From: Mycobacterium aquaticum
GTDB lineage: Bacteria > Actinomycetota > Actinomycetes > Mycobacteriales > Mycobacteriaceae
Direction: 5' to 3'
DNA length: 64,000 bases
Assembly: GCF_002086485.1 (NCBI RefSeq)
Contig: NZ_MVHF01000003.1
Span: forward strand, 62,001-126,000
The notes beneath the pieces are model-generated. The model was given only the letters and a program-made list of their open reading frames with translations. It was not told the origin of the DNA and did no database searches. Below are positions 45,939 through 55,922 of this stretch, piece after piece. Numbering within the stretch: position 1 is the stretch's first letter; each line of letters starts with the position of its first letter. Made by a program: the position numbers and the translations under genes.

Positions 45939-46415
45939 CTACCAGAGCACGCCGTAGGTGGCCGACAGCACGAAGCCGTGCTGGCCGTAGGTCTTACACG
46001 TCACGGTGCCCTGATGCCCGACGCCGCAACTGGCTCCCCAGTTCTCCAGCCGTTGCCCTTCGGGCAGGACATCGACATCGCGGGTGAATCTGGCGTTGTC
46101 GGAATGCTGGTAGTCGGCAGGTCCCCAGCTGTTGACCACGGTCTGGTTGGTCCCGGCAGGCGCATCGGTCGGCACGGCGTCACAGCCCACCGGGCCGCCG
46201 TTGGGGCCGATGCCGCAGTGTCTGCCGTCCGGGGTCTTGAAGAAGATCCAGTAGAAGTCGCCGGGTGCGGCCGAGGAGAACGAGCCGCGGGCATTCGGAT
46301 AGCTGTCGATGTCGTCGGCACCTGATGGCGGTTGCGCGCCTGCGGATGGCGAGGCCGCCACGGCCAGTGCTGCGGCTGCGACAGCCGTAGCTAAGTGGTA
46401 CAGCATGTCTTCCAT
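45939..46415 (-). CDS. Secreted four-cysteine protein of unknown function
   Basis: A 158-residue protein with a signal peptide (LATAVAAAALAVAASPSAGA) cleaved near residue 28. The mature part has four cysteines (GRHCGIG, VGCDAV, ASCGVG, VTCKTY), probably two disulfides, and ends in FVLSATYGVLW. Similar small exported proteins are widespread in mycobacteria, without assigned function. ATG 46415, or ATG 46406 giving a shorter signal. It is convergent with dinX, with only 9 bases between. Confidence 0.82.
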   Translation of the reverse strand: MEDMLYHLATAVAAAALAVAASPSAGAQPPSGADDIDSYPNARGSFSSAAPGDFYWIFFKTPDGRHCGIGPNGGPVGCDAVPTDAPAGTNQTVVNSWGPADYQHSDNARFTRDVDVLPEGQRLENWGASCGVGHQGTVTCKTYGQHGFVLSATYGVLW

Positions 46416-46428
46416 TGAACCCAGGCCG

Positions 46429-47364
46429 TCAACCCCACTGGCCGATAATGCCGCTCACGGGCTGTCCCGAGGCCAGGGCCGCCATCAGCAACACCCGCGC
46501 CTGTCCGGGCCGCAGCCGTGATGCCAGGACTGCGCCTGCGTCGAGGAGGCGTTGGCCCGGTCCGTAGTCCGGGCTGACCGGCCCGTCGGGTACCCGGGTG
46601 GAGACTACGACGGTCACCCCCGCGGCGGTGAGTCTGCGGACCCCTTCGATCACGGGTTCACCCGCATTGCCCGACCCGACCGCCTCCAGCACGATCCCGC
46701 GGGCCCCGGCCGCGACGCACGCGTCCATGGCGGCCGCGTCGCTGCCCGGATACGCCGCGACGATGTCGACGCGGGGTGCGCTGCCTGCGGTCAAACCGCT
46801 CAATTCGGGCCGTACCTTGGCGGCACCGGGCTCGAACCCGGCCGCGGTCACCGCACCCACCGGGGTTCCGGTGAATCCGGCGAGGTTGACGGTCGAGTCC
46901 TTGCGCAGCCCGAGCGGCTGCCACACCGTACCGGCGAACGCGACGAGAACACCGAGGTCATGAGCGTGCGGGCTGCCCGCCACCACCAGCGCGTCGTGCA
47001 GGTTGGCGGGCCCGTCCGAGTCCGGCGAATCGGAGCTGCGCTGGGCTCCGGTCAGCACCACCGGAACGGCCCCGGTATACGCCAGCTCCAGCCAGAGTGC
47101 GGTTTCCTCCATCGTGTCGGTGCCGTGGGTGATCACCACGCCGTCGGAACCACAGGCCGCGGTCTCGACCGCAGCCCGGATCCGGTCCCAGTCGGCCGGC
47201 GTCATCATCGCGCTGTCGGTGGACATCACGTCGATGATCTGGATGTCGGCGGCGATGTCGAGGTCAGCGGTGAGATCGGTGCCCGTGCGGGTCGGGTGTC
47301 GCACCCCGGCGCCGTCGGTGCTGGTGGCGATGGTGCCGCCAGTTGTGATGACGGTCAGATTCAC
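46429..47364 (-). CDS. ansA: L-asparaginase AnsA
   Basis: A 311-residue type I/II asparaginase hydrolysing L-asparagine to aspartate and ammonia. The first catalytic motif [12 protein letters not shown] is at the N-terminus and the second, [15 protein letters not shown], near residue 85. GSGNAGEPV is also conserved. No signal peptide is seen, so it is cytosolic, as for M. tuberculosis AnsA. GTG 47364 puts the conserved LTVITTGG at residue 3, as in the homologue; GTG 47376 is an alternative. It is divergent from lspA with a gap of 55 bases. Confidence 0.93.
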   Translation of the reverse strand: MNLTVITTGGTIATSTDGAGVRHPTRTGTDLTADLDIAADIQIIDVMSTDSAMMTPADWDRIRAAVETAACGSDGVVITHGTDTMEETALWLELAYTGAVPVVLTGAQRSSDSPDSDGPANLHDALVVAGSPHAHDLGVLVAFAGTVWQPLGLRKDSTVNLAGFTGTPVGAVTAAGFEPGAAKVRPELSGLTAGSAPRVDIVAAYPGSDAAAMDACVAAGARGIVLEAVGSGNAGEPVIEGVRRLTAAGVTVVVSTRVPDGPVSPDYGPGQRLLDAGAVLASRLRPGQARVLLMAALASGQPVSGIIGQWG

Positions 47365-47419
47365 GGGCTTGTGCACGGCTCTAGATTGTTCCGCATCGAC
47401 ACTTTGGGATGATGGGGGA

Positions 47420-48133
47420 GTGACTGAGGAAACCCCCACCCCGGCGGAGCCGGTGACCGAGGCTTCCGGGGATGCCGAATCCCCCGCCCCGCCCCGACGC
47501 CGGCTGCCCCTGTTGCTGATGGTTGCCGGGGTGGTGCTGTTCCTCGACGTCGTGACCAAGGTGCTCGCGGTGCGGCTCCTGACGCCCGGCCAGCCGGTTT
47601 CGATCATCGGCGACACGGTGACCTGGACACTGGTCCGCAACTCCGGTGCGGCGTTCTCCATGGCGACCAGCTACACGTGGGTGCTGACGCTGATCGCCAC
47701 CGGCGTGGTGATCGGCATCGTCTGGATGGGCCGCCGCCTGGTCTCGCCGTGGTGGGCGATAGGGCTCGGCATGATCCTCGGCGGCGCCATGGGCAACCTG
47801 GTGGACCGCTTCTTCCGTTCTCCCGGTCCGCTGCGCGGGCACGTGGTCGACTTCTTCTCCGTCGGTTGGTGGCCGGTGTTCAACGTGGCCGACCCCTCCG
47901 TGGTGGGTGGGGCGATCCTGCTGGTCGCGCTGTCGTTGTTCGGCTTCGACTTCGATACCGTCGGCCGGCGCCAGTCGGACGCGCAACAGACCGAGGCGAA
48001 ATCGAAGGCGGAGCCTGCGAAGATCGACAGCGCCGAGGCCGACACCACCAAGACCGAGAAAGCCGGCGACCAGGACGCACCGGAGCCGGCCGACGAGTCG
48101 AGCCCGGTCGGCCGCCAGGCTGATCCGTCATAG
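47420..48133 (+). CDS. lspA: Lipoprotein signal peptidase
   Basis: A 237-residue inner-membrane aspartyl protease that cleaves prolipoprotein signal peptides. Four membrane helices are present. The catalytic aspartates are in GNLVDRFF and [11 protein letters not shown], with NSGAAFSM as the other conserved box. It carries a 30-residue Pro/Glu-rich N-terminal tail and an unusually long charged C-terminal tail of about 60 residues (Lys/Glu/Asp/Ala-rich), longer than the 202-residue M. tuberculosis enzyme. GTG 47420. The stop overlaps the next start by one base. Confidence 0.94.
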   Translation: MTEETPTPAEPVTEASGDAESPAPPRRRLPLLLMVAGVVLFLDVVTKVLAVRLLTPGQPVSIIGDTVTWTLVRNSGAAFSMATSYTWVLTLIATGVVIGIVWMGRRLVSPWWAIGLGMILGGAMGNLVDRFFRSPGPLRGHVVDFFSVGWWPVFNVADPSVVGGAILLVALSLFGFDFDTVGRRQSDAQQTEAKSKAEPAKIDSAEADTTKTEKAGDQDAPEPADESSPVGRQADPS

Positions 48134-49056
48134 TGGCCACGCGGTCGATGCCGGTCCCCGAGGGGCTGGCCGGTATGAGGGTCGACGCCGGTTTGGCGCG
48201 GCTGCTGGGGTTGTCTCGGACCGCCGTGGCGGCGCTGACCGAGGACGGTGGCGTCGACCTCGACGGAGCGCCTGCCGCCAAGTCCGACAAGCTGGTCGCC
48301 GGGGCCTGGCTGGAGGTGCGGCTGCCCGAGGCGCCCGCACCGGTGGAGAACACCCCCGTCGACATCGAGGGCATGGCCATCCTCTACTCGGACGACGACA
48401 TCGTCGCGGTCGACAAGCCGCCGGGCGTCGCCGCGCATGCCACGGTCGGCTGGCACGGTCCGACGGTGCTGGGCGGGCTGGCGGCCGCGGGCTTCCGGAT
48501 CAGCACATCGGGTATCCACGAGCGGCAAGGCATCGTGCAACGCCTGGACGTCGGCACCTCGGGGGTCATGGTGGTGGCGCGTTCGGAACGGGCCTACACC
48601 GCGCTGAAGCGCGCGTTCAAGCAGCGCACCGTCGACAAGCGTTACCACGCTCTGGTGCAGGGGCACCCCGATCCGTCGAGCGGCACCATCGACGCGCCGA
48701 TCGGCAGGCACCGGGGCCATGACTGGAAGTTCGCGGTGGTCGAGGACGGACGCCACAGCGTCACCCACTACGACACCATCGAGGCCTTCCAGGCCGCCAG
48801 CCTGGTCGACATCGCGTTGGAAACCGGCCGCACCCATCAGATCCGGGTTCATTTCGCCGCACTGCACCATCCGTGCTGCGGTGATCTCACCTACGGCGCC
48901 GATCCGACGCTGGCGAAACGGCTCAAGCTCGAGCGGCAGTGGCTGCATGCCCGGTCACTGGCCTTTGCGCATCCGGCCGACGGCCGGCGCATGGAGATCA
49001 CCAGTCCGTATCCGGCAGACCTGCAGCACGCGCTCGACGTGCTCCGCCGGCACTGA
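48133..49056 (+). CDS. RluA/RluD-family pseudouridine synthase (Rv1540-like)
   Basis: A 307-residue RNA pseudouridine synthase. An S4 domain covers about residues 15-75 ([20 protein letters not shown]) and the catalytic domain follows, with the aspartate in [14 protein letters not shown] and the motif [10 protein letters not shown]. lspA followed by this gene is the common bacterial order. GTG 48133 overlaps the lspA stop by one base. The RNA target cannot be told from sequence alone. Confidence 0.93.
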   Translation: MATRSMPVPEGLAGMRVDAGLARLLGLSRTAVAALTEDGGVDLDGAPAAKSDKLVAGAWLEVRLPEAPAPVENTPVDIEGMAILYSDDDIVAVDKPPGVAAHATVGWHGPTVLGGLAAAGFRISTSGIHERQGIVQRLDVGTSGVMVVARSERAYTALKRAFKQRTVDKRYHALVQGHPDPSSGTIDAPIGRHRGHDWKFAVVEDGRHSVTHYDTIEAFQAASLVDIALETGRTHQIRVHFAALHHPCCGDLTYGADPTLAKRLKLERQWLHARSLAFAHPADGRRMEITSPYPADLQHALDVLRRH

Positions 49057-49058
49057 TC

Positions 49059-50009
49059 GTGAGTGACGCGCAGCGCGGACGTGCGGAGCAGATTCAGCTC
49101 CGGGCCGGAATGCTCTACGGCGCAGCTGCGTACATCTGGTGGGGTCTGTGCCCCGGGTTCTTTCTGCTCCTGCTGCCTGCCGGTGCTCTCGAGGTGCTCG
49201 CCCACCGCATCGTCTGGAGCGCGGTGTTCCTGCTCCTGGTGCTGGCGCTCGCGCGTCGGCTCGGAGATCTGCGACGGCTGCGCGCCCGCACCTGGCTGCA
49301 ACTGCTGGCCGCGGCGGCGCTCATCTCCGTCAACTGGGGCACCTACATCTACGCGGTCACCAACGGCCACGTCGTCGACGCCGCGCTCGGGTACTTCATC
49401 AACCCGCTGGTGAGCGTGGCACTCGGTGTCGTGGTGTTCCGTGAACGCATCAACCGCTGGCAGGCGGTGGCGCTGATCATCGCGGTGGCCGCGGTCGCGG
49501 TGCTGACCGCGCAGGTCGGTGCGCCGCCCTACATCGCGGTCGTGCTTGCCGTGAGTTTCGGCCTCTACGGGCTGGTCAAGAAGGTGGTCGCGGCCGATCC
49601 GCGGGTCAGTGTCGCGGTCGAGACGCTGCTGGCGCTGCCGCTGGCCGCGGGATACCTGATCGCGCTCGGTGTGCTCGGGCAGGGGCATTTCCTGAACAAC
49701 GGCGCCGGGCATGCGGCGCTGTTGTTGCTGGCCGGCCCGGTCACGGCGATCCCGCTGCTGTTGTTCGCCGCGGCGGCGCAACGACTCCCGCTGGTCACGC
49801 TGGGACTGTTGTTCTACCTCAACCCCGGCCTGCAGATGGCGTGGGGCGTGTTCATCGGGCACGAGCCGATGCCGCTGGGCCGCTGGGTCGGGTTCGCGCT
49901 GATCTGGCTGGCGCTGATCATCATGACCGCCGGAGCGCTCGGCAGAAGAGCTCGAGATCCGGTTCGCGGAACTGTCGATCAGGTGGAGCCGGAATCGTCA
50001 TCACGGTGA
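49059..50009 (+). CDS. rarD: RarD/EamA-family membrane transporter
   Basis: A 316-residue drug/metabolite superfamily permease with about ten membrane helices in two EamA halves. The RarD signature is seen at GMLYGAAAYIWWGLCPGFF and SVNWGTYIYAV. The substrate is unknown. GTG 49059, 2 bases after the pseudouridine synthase stop, so probably the last gene of the lspA operon. The last 20 residues are polar. Confidence 0.9.
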   Translation: MSDAQRGRAEQIQLRAGMLYGAAAYIWWGLCPGFFLLLLPAGALEVLAHRIVWSAVFLLLVLALARRLGDLRRLRARTWLQLLAAAALISVNWGTYIYAVTNGHVVDAALGYFINPLVSVALGVVVFRERINRWQAVALIIAVAAVAVLTAQVGAPPYIAVVLAVSFGLYGLVKKVVAADPRVSVAVETLLALPLAAGYLIALGVLGQGHFLNNGAGHAALLLLAGPVTAIPLLLFAAAAQRLPLVTLGLLFYLNPGLQMAWGVFIGHEPMPLGRWVGFALIWLALIIMTAGALGRRARDPVRGTVDQVEPESSSR

Positions 50010-50040
50010 CAGGCTGACACCACGACACCGGGAGGACACC

Positions 50041-50418
50041 ATGCAGTACTGCCTGCTCATGCACTACCAGGAAGGGCCCGAGGCCGGTCTCTCGGAGGAG
50101 GACATGGCGCCGGCGCGGGCAGCGTTCGCCCGCTACGCCGACGATCTCGACGGGGCCGGCGTGCTCATCGGCACTCAGGTGCTTCAATCTGCTTCGGCGA
50201 CAACCACATACACCGCACGCAACGGTAAACCCGAGATTCAGGACGGCCCGTTCGCCGACACTCGCGAGCGGCTCGGTGGCGTGTTCGTCATCGATGTGCC
50301 GGATCTGGACGCAGCGCTGCAGTGGGCCGGGCGGTGCCCCGCCGCGCAGTGGGGTTCGGTCGAGATCCGCCCTGTTGCGGTCACCTATGCCCGCGGAACC
50401 GGCTGGTACACGCCCTGA
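50041..50418 (+). CDS. DGPF (YCII-related) protein
   Basis: A 125-residue DGPF-domain protein. The family name motif is present as QDGPFADTRE near residue 63, together with the usual start MQYCLLMHYQEGP. Genes of this family stand next to ECF42-type sigma factor genes, and one follows here. Its biochemical role is unknown, but it is often proposed as a target or partner of the sigma factor. ATG 50041 with GGGAGG upstream. Confidence 0.92.
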   Translation: MQYCLLMHYQEGPEAGLSEEDMAPARAAFARYADDLDGAGVLIGTQVLQSASATTTYTARNGKPEIQDGPFADTRERLGGVFVIDVPDLDAALQWAGRCPAAQWGSVEIRPVAVTYARGTGWYTP

Positions 50419-50444
50419 CCGAGTCGTCGCCGGCGCAGTCGCGG

Positions 50445-51629
50445 GTGACGGAGATCACCCGCGACTCCTACGGCCGGCTGCTTGCGCTGCTGGCTGCGCC
50501 CACAGGTGACATCGCGTCGGCCGAGGATGCGCTGTCGGATGCCTTCGAGCGCGCGTTGCAGCGATGGCCGCAGGACGGCGTACCCGGCAATGCCGAGGCA
50601 TGGATCCTGACCGTGGCGCGTAACCGACTGCGAGACCTCTGGAAGTCGTCGGCCTACCGGCTCACCCGGCTGCTGCCCGACGACCACGATCTCGCGGAAG
50701 CCTCCGCCGAACCGGCCGAGATACCGGATCGGCGACTCGAACTCATGCTGGTGTGCGCGCACCCGGCCATCGCGCCGGATGCCCGTACCCCGCTGATGCT
50801 CCAGACCGTGCTGGGCGTGGACGCGGCGGCCATCGCGGGCGCGTTCGCGGTCGCCCCCGCCACCATGGCGCAGCGGTTGGTCCGTGCGAAGAAGCGGGTC
50901 AGGGATGCCCGCATCCCGTTCGTCCTGCCGGAACGCGCCGACCTGGCCGACCGGTTGCCCGGTGTGCTTGAGGCCGTCTATGGGGCCTATGCCATCGACT
51001 GGCAGGCCACGCCGCAGAGCGCGGTGCTGGATTCGCTGTCCGCCGAAGCGCTGCACCTCGCTCTGATCCTGGCCGAACTGTTGCCGGACGAGCCCGAGGT
51101 GCTCGGGCTGGCGGCACTGTTGTCGCTGTGCGAAGCGCGCCGTGTGGCCCGGCATGGTCCCGACGGCCGATTCGTCCCGCTCGATGCACAGGACGCGTCG
51201 CGATGGGACAGGGCGCTGATCGAACGCGGCGAGCGGATGCTGACGCGCGCACACGGGTTCTCATCACCCGGGCGGTTCCAGTACGAGGCGGCCATCCAGT
51301 CCGCACATTGTGCGCGACCGGTGGACCAGGCGGCGTTGCGCAGGTTGCACCGGGCGCTGGTGCGGATCGCGCCGACGCTGGGGGCCATGGTGGCGCTGGC
51401 TGCCCTCGACGGCGAGATCGACGGTCCGCGAGCAGGTTTGCGCAGCCTCGACGCGATCGACGATCCTGCCGTCGCCCGCTTCCAGCCCGCTTGGGTGACG
51501 CGGGCGCACCTCCTGTCCCGCGCCGGCCGCACCGACGACGCCGTGCGGGCCTATCGCCGTGCGATCGAGCTGACCCCGCAGGCCGATGTGGCGTCATATC
51601 TACGACGCATCCTCGACGGGCTCAGCTAG
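50445..51629 (+). CDS. ECF42-type RNA polymerase sigma factor with C-terminal extension
   Basis: A 394-residue SigJ/RpoE-like sigma factor. Region 2 is near residues 10-80 (AEDALSDAFERAL, AWILTVARNRLRDLWK) and region 4 near 110-160 (LMLQTVLGVDAAAIAGAF, MAQRLVRAKKRVR). The long C-terminal region (about 180-394) is helical and TPR-like, ending in AVRAYRRAIELTP. This layout and the DGPF neighbour define the ECF42 group, which uses the extension instead of an anti-sigma factor. GTG 50445 is the first start after the DGPF stop, without a strong ribosome-binding site. The 3' end overlaps the convergent SDR gene by 8 bases. Confidence 0.9.
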   Translation: MTEITRDSYGRLLALLAAPTGDIASAEDALSDAFERALQRWPQDGVPGNAEAWILTVARNRLRDLWKSSAYRLTRLLPDDHDLAEASAEPAEIPDRRLELMLVCAHPAIAPDARTPLMLQTVLGVDAAAIAGAFAVAPATMAQRLVRAKKRVRDARIPFVLPERADLADRLPGVLEAVYGAYAIDWQATPQSAVLDSLSAEALHLALILAELLPDEPEVLGLAALLSLCEARRVARHGPDGRFVPLDAQDASRWDRALIERGERMLTRAHGFSSPGRFQYEAAIQSAHCARPVDQAALRRLHRALVRIAPTLGAMVALAALDGEIDGPRAGLRSLDAIDDPAVARFQPAWVTRAHLLSRAGRTDDAVRAYRRAIELTPQADVASYLRRILDGLS

Positions 51630-52506
51630 CGTCGGTTGCCTCGGTGCGCGCGCTGACCGAGCGGCCCAGTGCGGCCACCTCGGCGTCCATCCTGGGCAGC
51701 AGCGCCGGTGCGGATTGCCGCATCGCGGTCTCGCCGACGTAACTCGTCAGCACCGGTTTGAGCCACCGGAACAGACCCACCCAGCTTGGGCAGTACACGC
51801 GGGTCTTGCGGCCTTCGATGCCCTTGACGAAGGCCCTGGCGCACTTGTCGGCCGAGGTGGTCCAGTTCACCGGCCACCACGGAGCCATGGCCAGCATCTC
51901 GCCGAACACGGGTAGATCGGCCTTGGTGTCGCGAATCAGGTCGGTGTCGATCCACGACATGTGAGCCGAGCCCACCTTCACGCCGCGGTAGGCAACCTCC
52001 AGCCGCAAGGCGTTGGCGAGATGTTCGGCTCCGGCCTTGGAGGTGCTGTACGGGGCCATCCCGGGAGCGGCGGCGAACGCGGCCATCGACGAGACGATCA
52101 GCACATAACCCTGGCGGTCGATCACCGACGGCAGGGCGGCGCGCACGGTGTTGAAGACTCCGAGCACGTTGACGTCCATCACCCGTTTGAACGCCTCGGG
52201 ATCAACCTGGAGCAGGGAGCCGTAACTGGCCACGCCTGCGTTGGCCACGACCACATCGATGCCGCCGAAACGTCCGACGGCCTTGTCGATGACGCCCTGC
52301 ATCGCGGACAGGTCACGCACGTCGGCGGTCATCGTCATGACTCTCGCATCATCGGCGAGTTCTGCCGCCAGGGCTGCCAAGGGTTGCGCATCGACGTCGA
52401 CGAGCACCAGTGTGGCGCCGCGCTTGTGCAGCAGGCGCGCGACTGCGGCGCCGATGCCGCGGGCGCCACCGGTGATGACAACGACTTGCGAACTCAGCGA
52501 CACCAT
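51622..52506 (-). CDS. Short-chain dehydrogenase/reductase
   Basis: A 294-residue classical SDR. The cofactor motif TGGARGIG is at residues 13-20, NAG (VANAGVASYG) near 90, and the catalytic Ser-Tyr-Lys set in VSSMAAFAAAPGMAPYSTSKAG. Substrate unknown; an acidic residue after the second strand (VDVDAQ) favours NAD over NADP. It has an extra 50-residue C-terminus (WVGLFRWLKPVL) that may touch the membrane. ATG 52506. It lies beside the thioesterase gene, with a 109-base gap, in the same direction. Confidence 0.88.
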   Translation of the reverse strand: MVSLSSQVVVITGGARGIGAAVARLLHKRGATLVLVDVDAQPLAALAAELADDARVMTMTADVRDLSAMQGVIDKAVGRFGGIDVVVANAGVASYGSLLQVDPEAFKRVMDVNVLGVFNTVRAALPSVIDRQGYVLIVSSMAAFAAAPGMAPYSTSKAGAEHLANALRLEVAYRGVKVGSAHMSWIDTDLIRDTKADLPVFGEMLAMAPWWPVNWTTSADKCARAFVKGIEGRKTRVYCPSWVGLFRWLKPVLTSYVGETAMRQSAPALLPRMDAEVAALGRSVSARTEATDAS

Positions 52507-52615
52507 GTGCCGAAAGGTACCCTCGGTGCAGCAGGCGTGCCGATCGAATTGCACGACTGGTAGCTGAAATTCGCGCATCTGCGCGCATGGGCAGCCACGA
52601 GCGACCGGCCGGCCG

Positions 52616-53401
52616 TCATCGACCGTTGCCGTCGGATGCCAGCCGGCGCTCGATGTCGCCGACCACCTCGCCGACGGTATCGGTGATGAAGAAGTGGTCG
52701 CCTGCCACCACCTGAATGTCGAAGGCAGCGGTCGTGAAAGCCGACCAGGCCGCCACCCGCTCGTAGCTGACCGCGGTGTCGTCGGCGGCGGCGTAGGCGT
52801 AGATCGGACACGCAACGGTTGTGCCGGGCGGGCAGTTGTATTCGGTGATCGCACCGTAATTGCGCAGGGTCCGCAGGATCGTCGCGCCGAAGCGGTCTCC
52901 GATGAATTCGGTGTCGGTCCCGGTCATGTCGGCCACCATCTTCAGCAGCTCACCATCACTGCTCTGGTGCAGCTCTTGATAACCGCCGTGCCCAGGTGCG
53001 GGCGAGGCAGACAAGAACAGCGCCGCAACGGTTTTCCCGCTGGCTTCGAACTTGCGCGCCACTTCGAAGGCGATCAGGCCGCCCATGCTGTGGCCGAAGA
53101 ACGCGAGCGGTGCCGCTGATGTGATTCCGGCTGCGAGTAGGTCGTACACGTCGCCGGCAAGCGTTGGGATACTACCGATGTCGGGCACATCGTGCCGGTC
53201 CGCATGGCCGGGATACTGCACTGCTACGCGCCGAACCGATGACGTGAACGCACGTGCGAACGGTACGTAGGCCCGCGCCGAGCCACCGGCGTGCGGAAAT
53301 ATGTACAGCGTCTCGACCGCATCCGGTCCCTGATCACCTTGAGCTTCCGCTGTCATGCCGTGATCCACGGGCTGGGTGTCGTTGACGAACGCACCGGCCA
53401 T
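52616..53401 (-). CDS. tesA: Type II thioesterase, TesA-like
   Basis: A 261-residue alpha/beta-hydrolase thioesterase, the same length as M. tuberculosis TesA, which is needed for phthiocerol dimycocerosate synthesis with PpsA-E. The nucleophile is Ser105 in FFGHSMGG, and the oxyanion motif TLYIFPHAGGSARAY and the histidine in VAGDHFFI are clear. It should release or edit acyl chains on a modular PKS. ATG 53401 is used, with GGGGAGG 2 bases further than ideal; ATG 53356 would cut the variable start. It faces away from the FadD26-like gene, as tesA lies beside fadD26 in M. tuberculosis. Confidence 0.87.
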   Translation of the reverse strand: MAGAFVNDTQPVDHGMTAEAQGDQGPDAVETLYIFPHAGGSARAYVPFARAFTSSVRRVAVQYPGHADRHDVPDIGSIPTLAGDVYDLLAAGITSAAPLAFFGHSMGGLIAFEVARKFEASGKTVAALFLSASPAPGHGGYQELHQSSDGELLKMVADMTGTDTEFIGDRFGATILRTLRNYGAITEYNCPPGTTVACPIYAYAAADDTAVSYERVAAWSAFTTAAFDIQVVAGDHFFITDTVGEVVGDIERRLASDGNGR

Positions 53402-54188
53402 CACCTCCCCGGGCCCGTCGGCGTAGTACCGCCGGGTTGAGTGCTCATTATCGGGGAGCACGGATGGAATGCCAATCGGCAAATGACAGAACAGAACTCT
53501 GCTAGCTGTGCTAGGCGATTGCTCAACTCGTCAGTAGGTGTCCAGCCGCCGTGTCGTGGGCGGCGACATGCGCCATTCACCGCTGCGTGCGGGCCGGAGA
53601 GCGTTTGGTCGGCATCGGGTTTCCGGCTTCTGCGCGATCGGCTGCCCATTGAGGCAAAAATTTGCGATAACAAGATCGGCAATCTTGATCGGTTGGATGC
53701 AAAGTGCAATGCGCCCGCGAATGCCGTTGTGTAACAACTTATCTAGGCGGATTCTCGCCGAGCTGCGAAAAGCTCGGAAGTCGACAGGGCAAACAGCACC
53801 CCGAACGTCGAACGGCGGTGCATCTCGAGTAAAGCCCCGATTCGCGTCGCGTAGCTAATTTGCACCGGCAAACAAGTTGGCGAGGTCGCCACTCTCGAGT
53901 GGGAAAACCGATGACAGTTTGCCAACAGCGGCGTAAATTTCCGCAAAGACGCCACGGGAGCCATCTTCGCTAGCCGGCACAAGGGATGTGCGGCTGACGG
54001 AGAGATGACGCCCGCTGTCAGAACCAGTCGGGGGACGGGCTTGTGCTGGGCACCGACGGCCAGCACAGGATGCAGCGTGCGTCGCCGACGACGGCGGCGT
54101 GCAGCAAACAAACACGCAGATGGCGCGCTGTTCCGCGCTGTCGGCATGGGCGACGAAGTCTGAGCGGGAGTGAATGGAAGGAAAACCC
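53402..54188. other. Intergenic region between tesA and the FadD26-like gene
   Basis: A 787-bp divergent control region without a convincing gene; short frames give no recognisable protein. It holds the dyad GTTGT-GTA-ACAAC (53726-53738) and the perfect 7-bp stem-loop CCGAGCT-GCGAAA-AGCTCGG (53758-53777). AT content is raised between about 53640 and 53900. Confidence 0.55.
53726..53777. promoter_or_regulatory. Dyad and stem-loop in the cluster 2 control region
   Basis: A 5-bp dyad (53726-53738) and a 7-bp perfect stem with 6-base loop (53758-53777) lie 20 bases apart. They may be an operator and a leader hairpin for one of the two divergent transcripts. No regulator is recognised. Confidence 0.35.
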
Positions 54189-55922
54189 ATGGTTGAACAT
54201 TCCCTGACAGCGCTTCTCCGTGAGCGGGCCGGTAAGCAGGGCGACGCCACTGCCTACACCTACCTCGACTTCGAAGTCGACCCCAACGGGTACCGCGAAT
54301 CGCTCACGTGGGCCGAGTTGTACCGACGCGTCCGCGTCGTTGCCGAGGAACTCCGGTTGTGCGGCGCACCAGGTGACCGTGCTGCCGTGCTGGCACCACA
54401 AGGACTCGAGTACATAGTGGGTTTCCTCGGCGCCATGCACGCCGGTTTCGTCGCGGTACCCCTGTCGGTTCCACAGCCAGGCGTGCACGACGAGCGAGTC
54501 GTGTCAGTGCTGCGGGATTGCAGTCCGTCGGTCATCCTCACCACAACCGCCTCGGCCGCTGAGGTCGCGGGCTATGCGGAAGGCGCCCGGCCGCCGGCGA
54601 TCGTCGAAATCGACTCGCTTGACCTTGATTCGCCGCGCGAACCCGACGCGGTGCGGCCGGGCATGCCGCCGGTCGCCTATCTGCAGTACACGTCGGGCTC
54701 GACGCGCCTGCCTGCCGGGGTCGTGGTCACCCACAAGAACGTCGTGACCAACGTCGATCAGGCACTCGGGGATTACTTCGGCGGGGATATCCCGTCGGAT
54801 GCCACCTTCGTATCGTGGCTGCCGTTCTACCACGACATGGGGCTGATCAAGGGCGTCTGCGCGCCCCTGGTCTGTGGCCGCAGCGCGGCGTTGATGAGTC
54901 CGTTGGCGTTCCTGCAGCGTCCGGCTCGGTGGATCCAGTCGCTGGCCTCCAGTCCGGCGGCCCTGTCAGCGGCCCCGAACTTCGCCTTCGAGCTGGCGGC
55001 GCGCCGCACCACCGACGACGACATGGCCGGGCTGGACCTCGGCGATGTGCGCTCGATACTCAGCGGCAGCGAGCGGGTGCACGCCGCCACCCTCAACCGA
55101 TTCATCGATCGGTTCGCGCCGTTTCATCTGAAGCCGAGCGCCATTCGACCGTCCTACGGCCTCGCCGAGGCCACCGTCTATGTCGCCACCTCCGACCTGG
55201 GCACCGCCCCGTCGCGGGTCCGGTTCGATTACGAGAAGCTGTCGAATGGGCACGCGAGGCGCTGCGATGCCGACGCGAGCGGAAGCACGGAACTGATCGG
55301 GCATGGCACCCACCGGTCCACCGTGCTGCGGATCGTCGATCCCGCCGCCCGCACCGAGAACCCGGCCGGAACAGTCGGCGAGATCTGGGTGCACGGGGAC
55401 AACGTCGCCGCCGGATACTGGCACAAATCCGAAGAGACACAACGGGTCTTCGACGGAAGCCTGGTCAACGCCTCACCCGGTACGCCCGACGGGCCGTGGC
55501 TCAAGACCGGCGATCTCGGCGTCATCTCCGACGGTGAGCTGTTCATCATCGGCAGGATCAAGGATCTGCTGATCGTGGACGGCTCGAACCACTATCCGGA
55601 CGATATCGAGGCGACGATCCAAGAGCTGAGCAACGGCCGTGCTGCCGCCATATCGGTGCCCGACGGCGAGTCCGAGAAGTTGGTGGCCATCGTGGAGGTC
55701 AAGCGTCGCCGCGAGTCGGACGACGACTGGGCCGAGCGGCTCCATCTGTTGAAACGTGAACTGACATCGGCGATTTCGACGACGCATCGGGTACGAGCCG
55801 CCGATCTGGTGTTTGTCGCGCCAGGCTCGATACCGATAACGACCAGCGGGAAGGTGCGCCGGTCGACCTGCGGCGAGCTCTATCGAGAGAACCGGTTCGA
55901 GCGATTGGACGGACCACGATGA
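54189..55922 (+). CDS. Long-chain fatty acyl-AMP ligase (FAAL), FadD26 type
   Basis: A 577-residue FAAL. Signatures: [64 protein letters not shown] and RIKDLLIV, ending with ITTSGKVRR. Compared with the cluster 1 ligase it is closer to M. tuberculosis FadD26 (for example [10 protein letters not shown] and DLDSPRE). FadD26 activates the starter fatty acid and loads the N-terminal ACP of PpsA; the next gene here encodes a PKS with just such an ACP and overlaps by 4 bases (ATGA). ATG 54189 is 6 bases after AAGGA; ATG 54174, behind GGGAG, would add 5 residues. Confidence 0.93.
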   Translation: MVEHSLTALLRERAGKQGDATAYTYLDFEVDPNGYRESLTWAELYRRVRVVAEELRLCGAPGDRAAVLAPQGLEYIVGFLGAMHAGFVAVPLSVPQPGVHDERVVSVLRDCSPSVILTTTASAAEVAGYAEGARPPAIVEIDSLDLDSPREPDAVRPGMPPVAYLQYTSGSTRLPAGVVVTHKNVVTNVDQALGDYFGGDIPSDATFVSWLPFYHDMGLIKGVCAPLVCGRSAALMSPLAFLQRPARWIQSLASSPAALSAAPNFAFELAARRTTDDDMAGLDLGDVRSILSGSERVHAATLNRFIDRFAPFHLKPSAIRPSYGLAEATVYVATSDLGTAPSRVRFDYEKLSNGHARRCDADASGSTELIGHGTHRSTVLRIVDPAARTENPAGTVGEIWVHGDNVAAGYWHKSEETQRVFDGSLVNASPGTPDGPWLKTGDLGVISDGELFIIGRIKDLLIVDGSNHYPDDIEATIQELSNGRAAAISVPDGESEKLVAIVEVKRRRESDDDWAERLHLLKRELTSAISTTHRVRAADLVFVAPGSIPITTSGKVRRSTCGELYRENRFERLDGPR

